Positions 1-8,423 of a stretch of DNA of 64,000 bases are shown piece by piece; within the stretch, counting starts at the first letter, position 1; every line of letters starts with the position of its first letter. The position numbers and the translations under genes are program-made. The stretch covers positions 6,324,001 through 6,388,000 of the forward strand of contig NZ_CP021080.1 of NCBI RefSeq assembly GCF_000802245.2. Direction: 5' to 3'. The notes under the pieces are model-generated. The model ran no database searches and was not told the origin of the DNA. It was given only the letters and a program-made list of their open reading frames with translations. This DNA comes from Streptomyces pluripotens (GTDB lineage Bacteria > Actinomycetota > Actinomycetes > Streptomycetales > Streptomycetaceae).

Positions 1-102
1 TGTCCCGGCTCCACACATTCGGTGAAGATGGGCCCCTCGCCCCTTGCCCCACGCCCCGCCAGCGCGATATCCCGATCACGGAACCGACCATGGGGAGATC
101 GC

Positions 103-822
103 ATGAACGTCTCAAACAACTACCGGCATTCCTGGGAGAGTTACTGGAGTGAGACCTCCGGCACCAAGGGCGAGGCGATCTGGGACTCCGATCCCTCCCT
201 GACCGCCGGCCCGCACAGTGAACTGCTCCTGCCCTACGCGGACCCGAACCGCACCATCGTCGACCTCGGCTGTGGAAACGGCACCCAAACCCGATACCTA
301 TCGGGCCGGTTCGCCCGCGCCGTCGGCGTCGATCTCTCGCACGCCGCCGTCGAGCACGCCCGTCGCGCCGCGCACGGCGACGCCGTCGAGTTCCAGCAAC
401 TCGACCTGACCGACACCGACGCCGTACGCACCTTGCACGACCGGCTCGGTGACAGCAACGTCTACATGCGGGCCGTCATCCACCAGAGCGAACCTGCCGC
501 GCGCCCCGCCGTGGCCGCCGCTGTGGCCGAACTCATCGGCACCGAAGGACGCGCGTTCGTCGTCGAACTCACCTCCGGCTCCCGGGACGTCCTGCAGCGG
601 GCCGCTGCCGGGCCGGCCGGACCGCCGCCCAAGCTCCAGCGCGTCTTCCGGCACGGGCTCAGGCCCGCCGACGCCGACGACCAGGAGATCCCGCGCCTGC
701 TCGCCGAGTCCGGTCTCACGATCCTCGCCGACGGCGAGACCACCCTCGCGCAGACCGAGTACCTGGCGGACGGCACCCGCATCGAGCTGCCGGCACGTTG
801 GTTCATTCTGGCCGGGAAGTGA
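103..822 (+). CDS. class I SAM-dependent methyltransferase
   Basis: A 239-residue protein with the Rossmann-fold SAM-binding motif I (VDLGCGNGTQTRYL near residues 52-65) and the following acidic strand end (GVDLS), so it most likely transfers a methyl group from SAM to an unknown small molecule. ATG 103 is chosen because GGGGAG sits at 92-97, five bases upstream; an earlier in-frame ATG at 22 has no ribosome site and adds only low-complexity sequence. The C-terminal half (WFILAGK ending) matches no substrate class I can name. It stands alone, separated by about 330 bases from the peptidase cassette. Family sure, substrate unknown. Confidence 0.8.
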   Translation: MNVSNNYRHSWESYWSETSGTKGEAIWDSDPSLTAGPHSELLLPYADPNRTIVDLGCGNGTQTRYLSGRFARAVGVDLSHAAVEHARRAAHGDAVEFQQLDLTDTDAVRTLHDRLGDSNVYMRAVIHQSEPAARPAVAAAVAELIGTEGRAFVVELTSGSRDVLQRAAAGPAGPPPKLQRVFRHGLRPADADDQEIPRLLAESGLTILADGETTLAQTEYLADGTRIELPARWFILAGK

Positions 823-1152
823 CCGGAGTCCTCCCAGGGAGCCGGGCGCACCGCGGAACACGGGCGGACCGGCCGGCCACGGCCTTCCGCTCCGCGCCCC
901 GCCAGCGCGGGAGCGGAGCGGCACCTCCCGGCGGGCGTCAGGCACGTCGTGGCGTCCGGTGCACCTCCCTCCCGAGGTGTTCCTGACGACTGGCACCTCC
1001 ACCGGCTTCCCGGAGGAGTTCCGCTCTGCCAGGCCGGTGGCGCCGGGCAGAGCCCCCGGATCCGGACCCTGCCGCCTGCCGACCGGCAGGCCGTGGGCTG
1101 CCGTGCCGAGGGTCGTAGCCTGTCCGCTTCCCGACGCGTAACGTGACACACC
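823..1152. other. intergenic region with a weak promoter candidate
   Basis: This gap holds no open frame with convincing coding character. TAGCCT at 1116-1121 fits the TANNNT actinomycete -10 pattern and lies about 30 bases before the M55 peptidase start, but I see no good -35 partner, so it is only a candidate. Confidence 0.35.
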
Positions 1153-1986
1153 ATGAAGATCCTCATCAGTGCCGACATGGAGGGAGCTACGGGCGTCACC
1201 TGGCCGGCCGACGTGCTGCCGGGGACACCGCAGTGGGAGCGGTGCCGGTCGATGTTCACCTCCGACGTCAACGCCGCCGCAGAAGGCTTCTTCGACGGCG
1301 GCGCTGACCAGGTGCTCGTCAACGAGGCCCACTGGACCATGCGCAACCTGCTCCTGGAACAGCTCGACGAACGGGTCGAAATGCTCACCGGGCGGCACAA
1401 GGCACTGTCCATGGTGGAGGGTGTGCAGTACGGCGACGTGGACGGCATCGCGTTCATCGGCTACCACGCGGGCGCCGGCATGGAAGGCGTCCTCGCCCAC
1501 ACCTACCTCGCCAACCAGATCACCGGGGTGTGGCTGAACGACGTCCGTGCCAGCGAGGGCCTGCTCAACGCACACGTGGCTGCCGAGTACGGCGTCCCCG
1601 TCGTGCTCGTCACCGGCGACGACCTGGCCTGTGAGGACGCGCTCGGGTACGCTCCCGGAGCACTGAAGGTTGCGGTCAAGGACCACGTGTCACGGTACGC
1701 GGCGGTATGCCGTACCCCGTCCCGCACCGCCGAGGCCATCCGCGCCGCCGCTGAAGAGGCGGCACAGCTGGCGGACCGTCAAGAACCGACATATGCTGGC
1801 CCGTTCGCCATTGCACTGGAGTTCGATGCCGCGCATCTGGCGATGGCCGCGACCGTCGTCCCCGGCGTCGCGCGGACCGGGGAGCGGAAGGTGGCGTACC
1901 GCAGCAGCACCATGTACGAGGGCATCCGCACGTTCAAGGCGGTCACCACGATCGTCTCCGCCGCCGTGGAGGAGCAGTATGGCTGA
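1153..1986 (+). CDS. dppA: M55 family D-aminopeptidase (DppA-like)
   Basis: A 277-residue zinc peptidase of the DppA family, which removes N-terminal D-amino acids (D-Ala-D-Ala, D-Ala-Gly-Gly in Bacillus subtilis). The N-terminal signature SADMEG gives metal ligands Asp8 and Glu10; the other expected ligands are at His60 (NEAH), His105 (GYHAGAG) and Glu135 (RASEG), nearly the same spacing as in the Bacillus enzyme. Length is normal for the family. No signal peptide, so cytoplasmic. Its last 8 bases overlap the next peptidase gene, so the two are translated together. Followed by M20, S9 and S66 peptidases, which suggests D-peptide or peptidoglycan-peptide breakdown rather than sporulation. No dipeptide transporter is next to it, unlike the Bacillus dpp operon. 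Confidence 0.88.
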   Translation: MKILISADMEGATGVTWPADVLPGTPQWERCRSMFTSDVNAAAEGFFDGGADQVLVNEAHWTMRNLLLEQLDERVEMLTGRHKALSMVEGVQYGDVDGIAFIGYHAGAGMEGVLAHTYLANQITGVWLNDVRASEGLLNAHVAAEYGVPVVLVTGDDLACEDALGYAPGALKVAVKDHVSRYAAVCRTPSRTAEAIRAAAEEAAQLADRQEPTYAGPFAIALEFDAAHLAMAATVVPGVARTGERKVAYRSSTMYEGIRTFKAVTTIVSAAVEEQYG

Positions 1987-3283
1987 CCAGCAGGCCCTTG
2001 ACGAGGTCGTGGAGTTCACCTCTGGCCTGATCCGAATGGACACCACCAACCGGGGCGGTGGGGACTGTCGGGAGCGGCCCGCCGCCGAATACGCGGCCGA
2101 GCGGCTGGTCGGCGCCGGGCTGGAACCGCTGCTGCTGGAACGCACACCGGGCCGGACCAACGTCGTGGCCAGGGTCGCCGGAACCGATCCGTCCGCCGAC
2201 GCACTGCTGGTGCACGGCCACCTCGACGTGGTGCCCGCCGAGCCCGCCGACTGGAGCGTGCACCCGTTCTCCGGCGAGATCCGCGACGGCATCGTGTGGG
2301 GTCGAGGTGCCGTGGACATGAAGAACATGGACGCGATGATCCTGGCGGTCCTCCGGTCCTGGTCGCGGCAGGGCGTACGGCCCCGCCGCGACCTCGTCGT
2401 CGCGTTCACCGCGGACGAGGAAGCCAGCGCCGAGGACGGGTCCGGATACCTCGCCGAACAGCACCCCGAACTGTTCGAAGGCTGCACCGAGGGCATCGGC
2501 GAATCGGGTGCCTTCACCTTCCACGACGGCACCGGCCGGGAGATCTACCCCATCGCCGCGGGAGAGAGGGGCACCGGCTGGCTGAAACTCACCGCCCACG
2601 GCAGGGCCGGTCACGGCTCCAAGGTGAACACGCAGAACGCGGTGACCCGGCTCGCCGCCGCCGTCACCCGCATCGGCGAGCACGTATGGCCGCTCAGGCT
2701 CACTCCGACCGTACGGGCCACACTGACCCAGCTAGCCGCCCTGTACGGCATGGACGCCGACTTCACCGACGTCGAACAGCTGCTGCAGAAGCTCGGCCCA
2801 GCCGCCGGACTGGTGGAGGATACCGTCCGCAACAGCGCCAACCCGACCATGCTGGAGGCCGGTTACAAACTGAACGTCATCCCCGGCGAAGCGGTGGCCT
2901 TCGTCGACGGGCGCTATCTGGCAGGCGCCGAGGACGAGTTCCGCAGCACCCTCGACCGGCTGATCGGACCGGACGTGACCTGGGAATTCGAACACCGCAC
3001 GGAAGCCCTGCAGGCGCCGGTGGACGCACCCGTGTTCGCGAAGATGCGAGCGGCCGTCGAGGAGTTCGCCCCGGACGGGCATGTGGTGCCGTACTGCATG
3101 ACCGGGGGCACGGACGCCAAGCAGTTCTCCAGGCTCGGTGTCACCGGCTACGGCTTCGCCCCGCTGAAGCTGCCGGAGGACCTCGACTACCAGGCACTGT
3201 TCCACGGCGTGGACGAGCGAGTACCCGTCGAGGCGTTGCACTTCGGCGTCCAGGTCCTCGATCGCTTCCTGCGCACCGCCTAG
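1979..3283 (+). CDS. M20 family metallopeptidase
   Basis: A 434-residue di-zinc peptidase/deacylase of the M20 (ArgE/DapE/CPG2/dipeptidase) family. Visible active-site parts: HGHLD (ligand His81, Asp83), bridging Asp113 in GAVDMK, general base Glu147 with ligand Glu148 in TADEEAS, and the late His in LFHGVDE near residue 415. The lid/dimerisation domain (HGRAGHGS, about residues 205-212) is present, so the gene looks intact. The start ATG 1979 lies inside the end of the M55 gene (8-base overlap), which supports it over the long in-frame extension upstream. Likely a cytoplasmic dipeptidase or carboxypeptidase acting after the D-aminopeptidase. Exact substrate unknown. Confidence 0.88.
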   Translation: MADQQALDEVVEFTSGLIRMDTTNRGGGDCRERPAAEYAAERLVGAGLEPLLLERTPGRTNVVARVAGTDPSADALLVHGHLDVVPAEPADWSVHPFSGEIRDGIVWGRGAVDMKNMDAMILAVLRSWSRQGVRPRRDLVVAFTADEEASAEDGSGYLAEQHPELFEGCTEGIGESGAFTFHDGTGREIYPIAAGERGTGWLKLTAHGRAGHGSKVNTQNAVTRLAAAVTRIGEHVWPLRLTPTVRATLTQLAALYGMDADFTDVEQLLQKLGPAAGLVEDTVRNSANPTMLEAGYKLNVIPGEAVAFVDGRYLAGAEDEFRSTLDRLIGPDVTWEFEHRTEALQAPVDAPVFAKMRAAVEEFAPDGHVVPYCMTGGTDAKQFSRLGVTGYGFAPLKLPEDLDYQALFHGVDERVPVEALHFGVQVLDRFLRTA

Positions 3284-3297
3284 ATTTGGGGGACGCG

Positions 3298-5253
3298 GTG
3301 CTCAAGGCGTCGTACGGATCATGGCCTTCGCCCATCGACGCGGCCCTCGCCGCTGCGCACGACGGGCGGCCGGACTGGGTGGGGACGGTGGGGGACGAAA
3401 TCTGGTGGACCGAACCCCGTCCCGCCGATGGTGGACGCCGGGTCCTCGTCCGGCGGCGGACCGACGGGACCGAGGAACAGGTGCTGCCGGCCCCCTGGAA
3501 CGTGCGCAGCCGAATCATCGAGTACGGCGGCCTGCCCTGGACCGGAGTCATGCGCCACGGCCAGCCAGTCGTCGTGTTCGTGCACTTCGCGGACCAGCGG
3601 CTGTACCGGTACGAACCCGACGGCGAGCCACGTCCTTTGACTCCGGTGGCATCCACTGGTCGCGGCTGGCGTTGGGCGGAGCCCCGCATCGACCTCGTCC
3701 GCGGCGAAGCATGGTGCGTAATGGAGGAGTTCACGGGAGAAGGACCCGACGACGTACGTCGCGCTCTCGTCGCCGTGCCGCTGGACGGCTCAGCCGCCGA
3801 CGACCGCGACGCCATCCGCGAGCTCACTCCGGCCCGGCACCGGTTCGTGACCGGACCGCGGCTGTCCCCCGACGGGCGACGTGCCGCCTGGCTCGCCTGG
3901 GATCATCCGCGCATGCCGTGGGAGGGTACGGAGCTTCTCGTCGCCGAGGTCGGCGACGACGGTGAGCTGAGGGACGTGCGTACGGTCGCCGGCGGGCCGG
4001 ATGAGGCCGTCGCTCAGGTCGACTGGTCTGCAGACGGCAGCATTCTGTATACAAGCGACCGCAGTGGCTGGTGGAACCTCTACCGCGACGGCATCCCGCT
4101 GTGCCCCCGACAGGAGGAGTTCGGTGGGCCCCTCTGGCAACTCGGGCTGCGTTGGTTCGCGCCGATGGACTCCGGGATGATCGCGGTCGTCCACGGCAGG
4201 GGGGCGACCGTACTCGGGATACTGGATCCCGAATCCGGCGAGACGGTCGACACCGACGGTCCGTGGACCGAGTTCGCTGGCACGCTCGCGACCTGCGGTG
4301 GGCGTGTGATCGGTGTCGGTGCCAGTCCTCGTACCGCATACGAAGTCGTGGAACTGGACACCACCACCGGCCACGCCCGTGCGGTCGGCGCCCAACACCA
4401 GGACACCGTCGACCCTGCCTATTACCCCGAGCCGCAGATCCGGGTGTTCGCCGGGCCCGACGGCCGCGCGGTGCACGCCCACGTCTACCCGCCGCACCAT
4501 CCCGAACGAAGCCCCGCTGACGGCGAGTTGCCGCCCTACGTCATCTGGGCCCACGGCGGGCCCACCAGCCGGGTGCCGCTCGTGCTGGACCTGGGGATCG
4601 CCTACTTCACCTCGCGGGGCATCGGCGTCGCCGAGGTGAACTACGGCGGATCCACCGGATACGGGCGGGCCTACCGGGAGCGGCTGCGCGAGCAGTGGGG
4701 CGTGGTCGACGTCGAGGACTGCGCGGCTGTCGCCCGCGCCCTCGCCGACGAGGGGACCGCAGACCCCGACCGGCTCGCCATCCGGGGCGGCAGCGCGGGT
4801 GGCTGGACGGCCGCCTCCTCCCTGACCACGACCGGTCTCTACGCCTGTGGCACCATCATCTATCCCGTCTTGGACCTGACCACCTGGGGCCCCGGCGAGA
4901 CCCACGACTTCGAGTCCCGTTACCTGGAGTCGCTGATCGGCCCGCGCGCGGACGTGCCAGCCCGCTACGCCGAGCGCTCACCGACCGCCCGCGCTGACCG
5001 GCTCACCGTACCCTTCCTGCTGCTCCAGGGCTTGGACGACGCCATCTGCCCGCCCGCGCAGTGCGAACGTTTCCTCGCCCGGATCGAGGGCCGCGGCGTA
5101 CCCCACGCATATCTCACCTTCCCGGGGGAGGGGCACGGGTTCCGACGGGCCGAGACGATGGTCCGCGCCCTGGAAGCCGAACTGTCCCTATATGTGCAGG
5201 TGTTCGGGCTGAACCCGGCACCGCAGGTGCCGAAGACCGAGCTGATCACGTAA
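3298..5253 (+). CDS. S9 family prolyl-oligopeptidase-like serine peptidase
   Basis: A 651-residue protein with an N-terminal beta-propeller region (roughly 1-390, with WD-like runs such as DWSADGSILYTSDRSGWWN) and a C-terminal alpha/beta-hydrolase domain. The nucleophile is Ser499 in GGSAGG, the acid is Asp580 or Asp581 in QGLDDAICPP and the base is the His of GEGHGF. This is the layout of dipeptidyl aminopeptidases/acylaminoacyl peptidases, which trim short peptides in the cytoplasm. GTG 3298 is taken as start: GGGGGA at 3288-3293 precedes it and it lies 14 bases after the M20 stop, so it is the third gene of the peptidase cassette. Confidence 0.87.
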   Translation: MLKASYGSWPSPIDAALAAAHDGRPDWVGTVGDEIWWTEPRPADGGRRVLVRRRTDGTEEQVLPAPWNVRSRIIEYGGLPWTGVMRHGQPVVVFVHFADQRLYRYEPDGEPRPLTPVASTGRGWRWAEPRIDLVRGEAWCVMEEFTGEGPDDVRRALVAVPLDGSAADDRDAIRELTPARHRFVTGPRLSPDGRRAAWLAWDHPRMPWEGTELLVAEVGDDGELRDVRTVAGGPDEAVAQVDWSADGSILYTSDRSGWWNLYRDGIPLCPRQEEFGGPLWQLGLRWFAPMDSGMIAVVHGRGATVLGILDPESGETVDTDGPWTEFAGTLATCGGRVIGVGASPRTAYEVVELDTTTGHARAVGAQHQDTVDPAYYPEPQIRVFAGPDGRAVHAHVYPPHHPERSPADGELPPYVIWAHGGPTSRVPLVLDLGIAYFTSRGIGVAEVNYGGSTGYGRAYRERLREQWGVVDVEDCAAVARALADEGTADPDRLAIRGGSAGGWTAASSLTTTGLYACGTIIYPVLDLTTWGPGETHDFESRYLESLIGPRADVPARYAERSPTARADRLTVPFLLLQGLDDAICPPAQCERFLARIEGRGVPHAYLTFPGEGHGFRRAETMVRALEAELSLYVQVFGLNPAPQVPKTELIT

Positions 5254-5275
5254 AGGAACCCGATCTGTGACGAGT

Positions 5276-5307
5276 CAGACACGTGAAGAGCCAGACACGT
5301 GAAGAGC
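5276..5307. repeat. two perfect 16-bp tandem copies before the S66 gene
   Basis: The unit CAGACACGTGAAGAGC occurs at 5276-5291 and again at 5292-5307. A third CACGTGAAG occurs at 5330-5338, over the chosen GTG start of the next gene. It appears to be a small duplication in the gap between the S9 and S66 genes; each copy carries a possible GTG start, but only the last has a clear ribosome site. Confidence 0.8.
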
Positions 5308-5331
5308 CGGTCAAGTGACGGAGCTGGCCAC

Positions 5332-6255
5332 GTGAAGGCACTGGTGCGGCCACCCCGGCTGGCCCCCGGGGCGCGGGTGGCTGTCGTCGCCACCAGCGGG
5401 CCGGTGCCCAAGGACAGGCTGCAGGCGGGCTTCAACGTACTGCGCGGCTGGGGCCTTGACACCGTACCCGGACGCCATGTCCTGGCCCAACACCGCGAGT
5501 TCGGCTACCTGGCGGGTACGGACGCGGATCGCGCCGCCGACCTCCAGAACGCCTGGTGCGACCCCACTGTGGATGCGGTCCTGTGCGCCCGCGGCGGTTA
5601 CGGGGCGCAGCGCCTGGTCGACCTGCTCGACTGGGACGCGATGCGGGCGGCCGGGCCGAAAATCTTCGTCGGTTTCAGCGACGCCACCGTCCTGCACGAG
5701 GCCTTCGCCACCCGCCTGGGCCTCACCACACTCTACGGACCGATGGCGGCCGGCATCGACTTCATCGAGACCACCCGGGCCCAGCAGCATCTGCGAGCCA
5801 CCCTCTTCACCCCGGAAACAGTCCGCACCATCGCCTCCGGCGGCACGCCCCTCGTGCCCGGCCGCGCCCGCGGCGTCACCCTCGGCGGCTGCCTGTGCCT
5901 GCTCGCCGCGGAACGCGGCACCCCGCACACCCGGCCTTCGGCCGGCGGCGGACTGCTGTGCCTGGAAGACGTGGGCGAGGAGACGTACCGGCTGGACCGG
6001 TACCTCACCCAACTCCTGCGTTCCGGATGGCTGGAAGGGGTACACGGAGTACTCCTCGGATCCTGGCAGGAGTGCGCCGACTACGCCGAGGTACGGCCCC
6101 TGTTGGCCGATCGGCTCGGCACGCTCGGTGTTCCGGTGGTGGAGGACTTCGGATTCGGCCACTGCGAAGGCGCCTTGACGATTCCCTTCGGAGTCGCTGC
6201 CGAACTCGACGCGGACGGTGCCACGTTGACGCTCGACTGGCCGGCCCTTCGGTGA
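5332..6255 (+). CDS. S66 family LD-carboxypeptidase (muramoyl-tetrapeptide carboxypeptidase-like)
   Basis: A 307-residue serine peptidase of the LdcA family, which releases the terminal D-Ala from murein tetrapeptides, cutting an L,D bond. Motifs: ATSGP near the N-terminus, CARGGYG (about 85-91), nucleophile Ser116 in GFSD, catalytic Glu in LEDVGEETYRLDR and catalytic His in GFGHCEGALTIPFG. Length matches the family. GTG 5332 is favoured because GGAG at 5320-5323 lies eight bases upstream; GTG 5299 in the repeat is an in-frame alternative adding 11 residues. It closes the M55-M20-S9-S66 cassette, and both the first and last enzymes act on D-amino-acid peptides, so the cassette probably recycles cell-wall peptides in the cytoplasm. 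Confidence 0.87.
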   Translation: MKALVRPPRLAPGARVAVVATSGPVPKDRLQAGFNVLRGWGLDTVPGRHVLAQHREFGYLAGTDADRAADLQNAWCDPTVDAVLCARGGYGAQRLVDLLDWDAMRAAGPKIFVGFSDATVLHEAFATRLGLTTLYGPMAAGIDFIETTRAQQHLRATLFTPETVRTIASGGTPLVPGRARGVTLGGCLCLLAAERGTPHTRPSAGGGLLCLEDVGEETYRLDRYLTQLLRSGWLEGVHGVLLGSWQECADYAEVRPLLADRLGTLGVPVVEDFGFGHCEGALTIPFGVAAELDADGATLTLDWPALR

Positions 6256-6428
6256 TCCGCGCCTCATCCGCGACCGGCCACCGGGAGAGCCACACAGCGG
6301 CCCACCGAGGATCCGGCCACCGGCACACCAGGCAGGCCCCAGCCGCAGGTGCCGCCACCGCTGCGCTCACCCTTTCCCGCCGGTGCCCCTGCACAGGATG
6401 TCCGACAACACAACACGGAGCCGCGCCG

Positions 6429-6434
6429 TAAGCT
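6429..6434 (+). promoter_or_regulatory. candidate -10 for a leaderless GNAT transcript
   Basis: TAAGCT ends six bases before ATG 6441, which has no Shine-Dalgarno sequence. A TANNNT box this close to the start is typical of leaderless actinobacterial mRNAs. No clear -35 is visible. Confidence 0.45.
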
Positions 6435-6440
6435 GGCCGG

Positions 6441-6992
6441 ATGCTGCACATCTCTTCCGGATTCCTCTCCGAAGGCCCCCGTGTGGCCATCCGCCACTTC
6501 ACCCTCGAAGACGGCCCGGAGTTCACCGCGCGGACCCGTGAGAGCAGGAACCTGCACCAGCCCTGGCTGTTCCCGCCGGACAGCGACGAGGCCTACGCGA
6601 ACTACGTGGCCCGGCTGACCGGCGAGCACGGCAAGGCCGGCTTCCTGGTGTGCGAGAAGGACACCGGAGGCATCGCCGGATTCATCACCGTCAACAACAT
6701 CGTCCGGGGCGGCTTCCAGTGCGGCGCCCTCGGCTACGGCGCCTTCTTCCACGCTGCTGGCCGCGGACTGATGCGCGAGGGCCTGGACCTGGTCATCGAG
6801 TACGCGTTCGGGCCGCTGGGACTGCACCGGCTGGAGATCAACGTACAGCCCGGGAACACCGCGTCCATCGCGCTCGCCCGTGGAGCCGGGTTCCGGCTGG
6901 AGGGCTTCTCACCCAGCATGATCCGCATCGATGGTGCCTGGCGCGACCATGAACGCTGGGCACTCACCGCAGAGATGCGGCCCCTGGGCTGA
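6441..6992 (+). CDS. GNAT family N-acetyltransferase (RimJ/RimL type)
   Basis: A 183-residue acetyltransferase. It opens with the strand typical of RimJ/RimL-like enzymes (RVAIRHFTLEDGPEF), has the central LGYGAF strand followed by the acetyl-CoA-binding helix region (HAAGRGLMREGLDLVIEYAF) and the typical LHRLEINVQPGNTASIALARGAGF segment, then FRLEG. In RimJ/L relatives the helix region usually reads GYWV...GYMTEA; here it keeps the shape but with HAAGRG. Acetylates an N-terminal or free amine of an unknown acceptor. No ribosome site; likely leaderless. Confidence 0.85.
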   Translation: MLHISSGFLSEGPRVAIRHFTLEDGPEFTARTRESRNLHQPWLFPPDSDEAYANYVARLTGEHGKAGFLVCEKDTGGIAGFITVNNIVRGGFQCGALGYGAFFHAAGRGLMREGLDLVIEYAFGPLGLHRLEINVQPGNTASIALARGAGFRLEGFSPSMIRIDGAWRDHERWALTAEMRPLG

Positions 6993-7530
6993 CCCCCTGG
7001 AACGCCCGGCCTCGGTGGCCGGATCACCTCATTGCTCCACCTGCCCGCCGGACGTGAACTCCTCTGCCCCACCTCCGAGGTGCAGGCCGCCGGCCTCGCC
7101 CTCAACGGCGCCTGGTACTCCCGCGGCATTTCACGGAACATCGGCGCCGGCGGCCACGCCACTCTCTCTTGCTCCCCCCTGCACACCGCCCGGGTTCAGG
7201 CGCCCCACGGCGGCGACAAGCTGCGCCTGCGCCGCGGTCGGTCGCGGGACCCCCAAGGCGCTGCTTCGGATACGGCGGACGGCGCGGGCCCGGGCCGGGT
7301 GGGAACAGCCGCCGTCCGTCGGCGCGGCCGGTTCCGTTTACCGGAAGCCGAGTTGCTGCTCGCCGAGGGCAGGCGCACCGAGGCGCGGACCGTGTTCGGG
7401 AGGGGCCTCGGGTCGCCGACCTGGGACGAGGGGGCACGGACGTGATCATCCGGCTGAGGGCCCGCCTCACCGATGAGCCCCACCGGCCCCGCTACGACGT
7501 CCCTACGTGCTCCGCCCCGGCCCGACCGGC
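6993..7530. other. gap with possible gene remains
   Basis: About 540 bases between the GNAT gene and the convergent VOC gene. On the + strand the last part before 7445 reads AELLLAEGRRTEARTVFGRG, which resembles the closing helix pair of a tetratricopeptide repeat, but no frame is open and coherent over the whole stretch. I do not call a gene; a decayed TPR-protein end is possible. Confidence 0.3.
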
Positions 7531-7878
7531 TCAGCCGCGTTGGTCGACGTACTCGAACACCGATCCGTCCGGGTGCACCGCGAGCAGGCTGCGGCCCGCG
7601 GGTGTGGACACCGGTCCCGCGACGATGCGGGCACCGAGGTCCATCAGCAGCTGGTGGGCCTCGTCCACGTCCTGCACCGCGATCGTCGCCGTCACTTTGC
7701 GCAGGAACTCCAGTTCCGCCTCCGGACCGCTCATCAGGAGAAAGGAGCCGACTGCGGCGACCTGGACCCCACCACGGTCAAAGCGCAGTGCTCTGCCACC
7801 CGCCAGACGCTCGTAGAAAGGGACCGCGGCTTCGATGTCGTCGACGCAGATACGCAGTGAGGCGCCCAGAATCTCCAT
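7531..7878 (-). CDS. VOC superfamily (glyoxalase/bleomycin-resistance-like) protein
   Basis: A 115-residue single vicinal-oxygen-chelate domain: N-terminal strand LGASLRICVDDIEAAVPFYERL, middle VTATIAVQDVDEAHQLLMDLGARI and C-terminal strand LLAVHPDGSVFEYVDQRG with the usual metal-site Glu position. Such proteins are small dioxygenases, isomerases or drug-binding proteins; the family does not tell which. The start at 7878 begins the first beta strand; further-upstream in-frame starts add low-complexity residues. A -10-like box seven bases upstream suggests leaderless expression. Convergent with the gap and GNAT gene. Confidence 0.82.
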   Translation of the reverse strand: MEILGASLRICVDDIEAAVPFYERLAGGRALRFDRGGVQVAAVGSFLLMSGPEAELEFLRKVTATIAVQDVDEAHQLLMDLGARIVAGPVSTPAGRSLLAVHPDGSVFEYVDQRG

Positions 7879-7885
7879 GGGGACG

Positions 7886-7891
7886 AGCCTA
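7886..7891 (-). promoter_or_regulatory. candidate -10 for leaderless VOC gene
   Basis: On the minus strand TAGGCT is followed by seven bases and then the ATG at 7878, with no ribosome-binding site between them. This is the common leaderless arrangement in actinomycetes. The -35 region is not recognisable. Confidence 0.45.
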
Positions 7892-8423
7892 GTTGGGGCG
7901 TCCGCCACGACGCAGGCCCCTGCCCCAGTCCGAGGGGCCGGGACGGCCCCCGCACCACCCACCACCGGCCGGCCCGTCCCCACCCCCCGCGTGTGCAGAA
8001 GGCATGCTCCCCGGCCGGGCCCGTCCCGCGGAGCGGTGCAACGGGACGTGCCGCAGGGGGAAATCCGGTAGGCGCGGGTTCCCCGTACCGCGTGAAGGAG
8101 AGGGGAGGGCAGGGGAAGAGGGGAAGGGAAGGAGGTGCGGCGGGGGCAGCCCCGGTGCGTGGCACCTCAGCGCGGACCCGGCCGGCCAGAGCGCGGTCCG
8201 CCAGACGCCGGGCAGCCGGGGCACGGCGACACACGGCCAGGGAGGCCGTCCAGGCGGCGCCGAGGGACGCCCGCTGCCCCAGCGGCCGGTCCCCCGGGGG
8301 AGCGGCGCCGACTTCGGCGTTCGGGTGCACCGACCGGCGTATGGGTGACCCGCCCGGGGTTTGGGTGCCCCGGCACCGGTTACGCGGAAGGCCTCGGACG
8401 AGCCACACCGCCGGAGGCGCATC
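7892..8423. other. non-coding gap, very GC-rich
   Basis: About 530 bases between the divergent VOC gene and the ndh relic. It is strongly purine-biased on the + strand around 8095-8140 (AGGGGA-type runs). No open frame shows protein-like content. I see no clear regulatory element. Confidence 0.4.

Noticed and set aside
298..1686. 462-codon open frame on the minus strand over the first methyltransferase and M55 gene
   Set aside because: It is the antisense shadow of well-supported genes; composition is Val/Gly/His/Gln-rich without any family motif, as expected from high-GC complement frames.
2296..3297. Long upstream extension of the S9 peptidase frame
   Set aside because: Arg/Gly/His-rich, overlaps the M20 gene in another frame, and the GTG at 3298 with GGGGGA before it fits the true N-terminus.
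3790..4905. 371-codon minus-strand frame inside the S9 gene
   Set aside because: Shadow of the S9 peptidase; no motif and no ribosome site.
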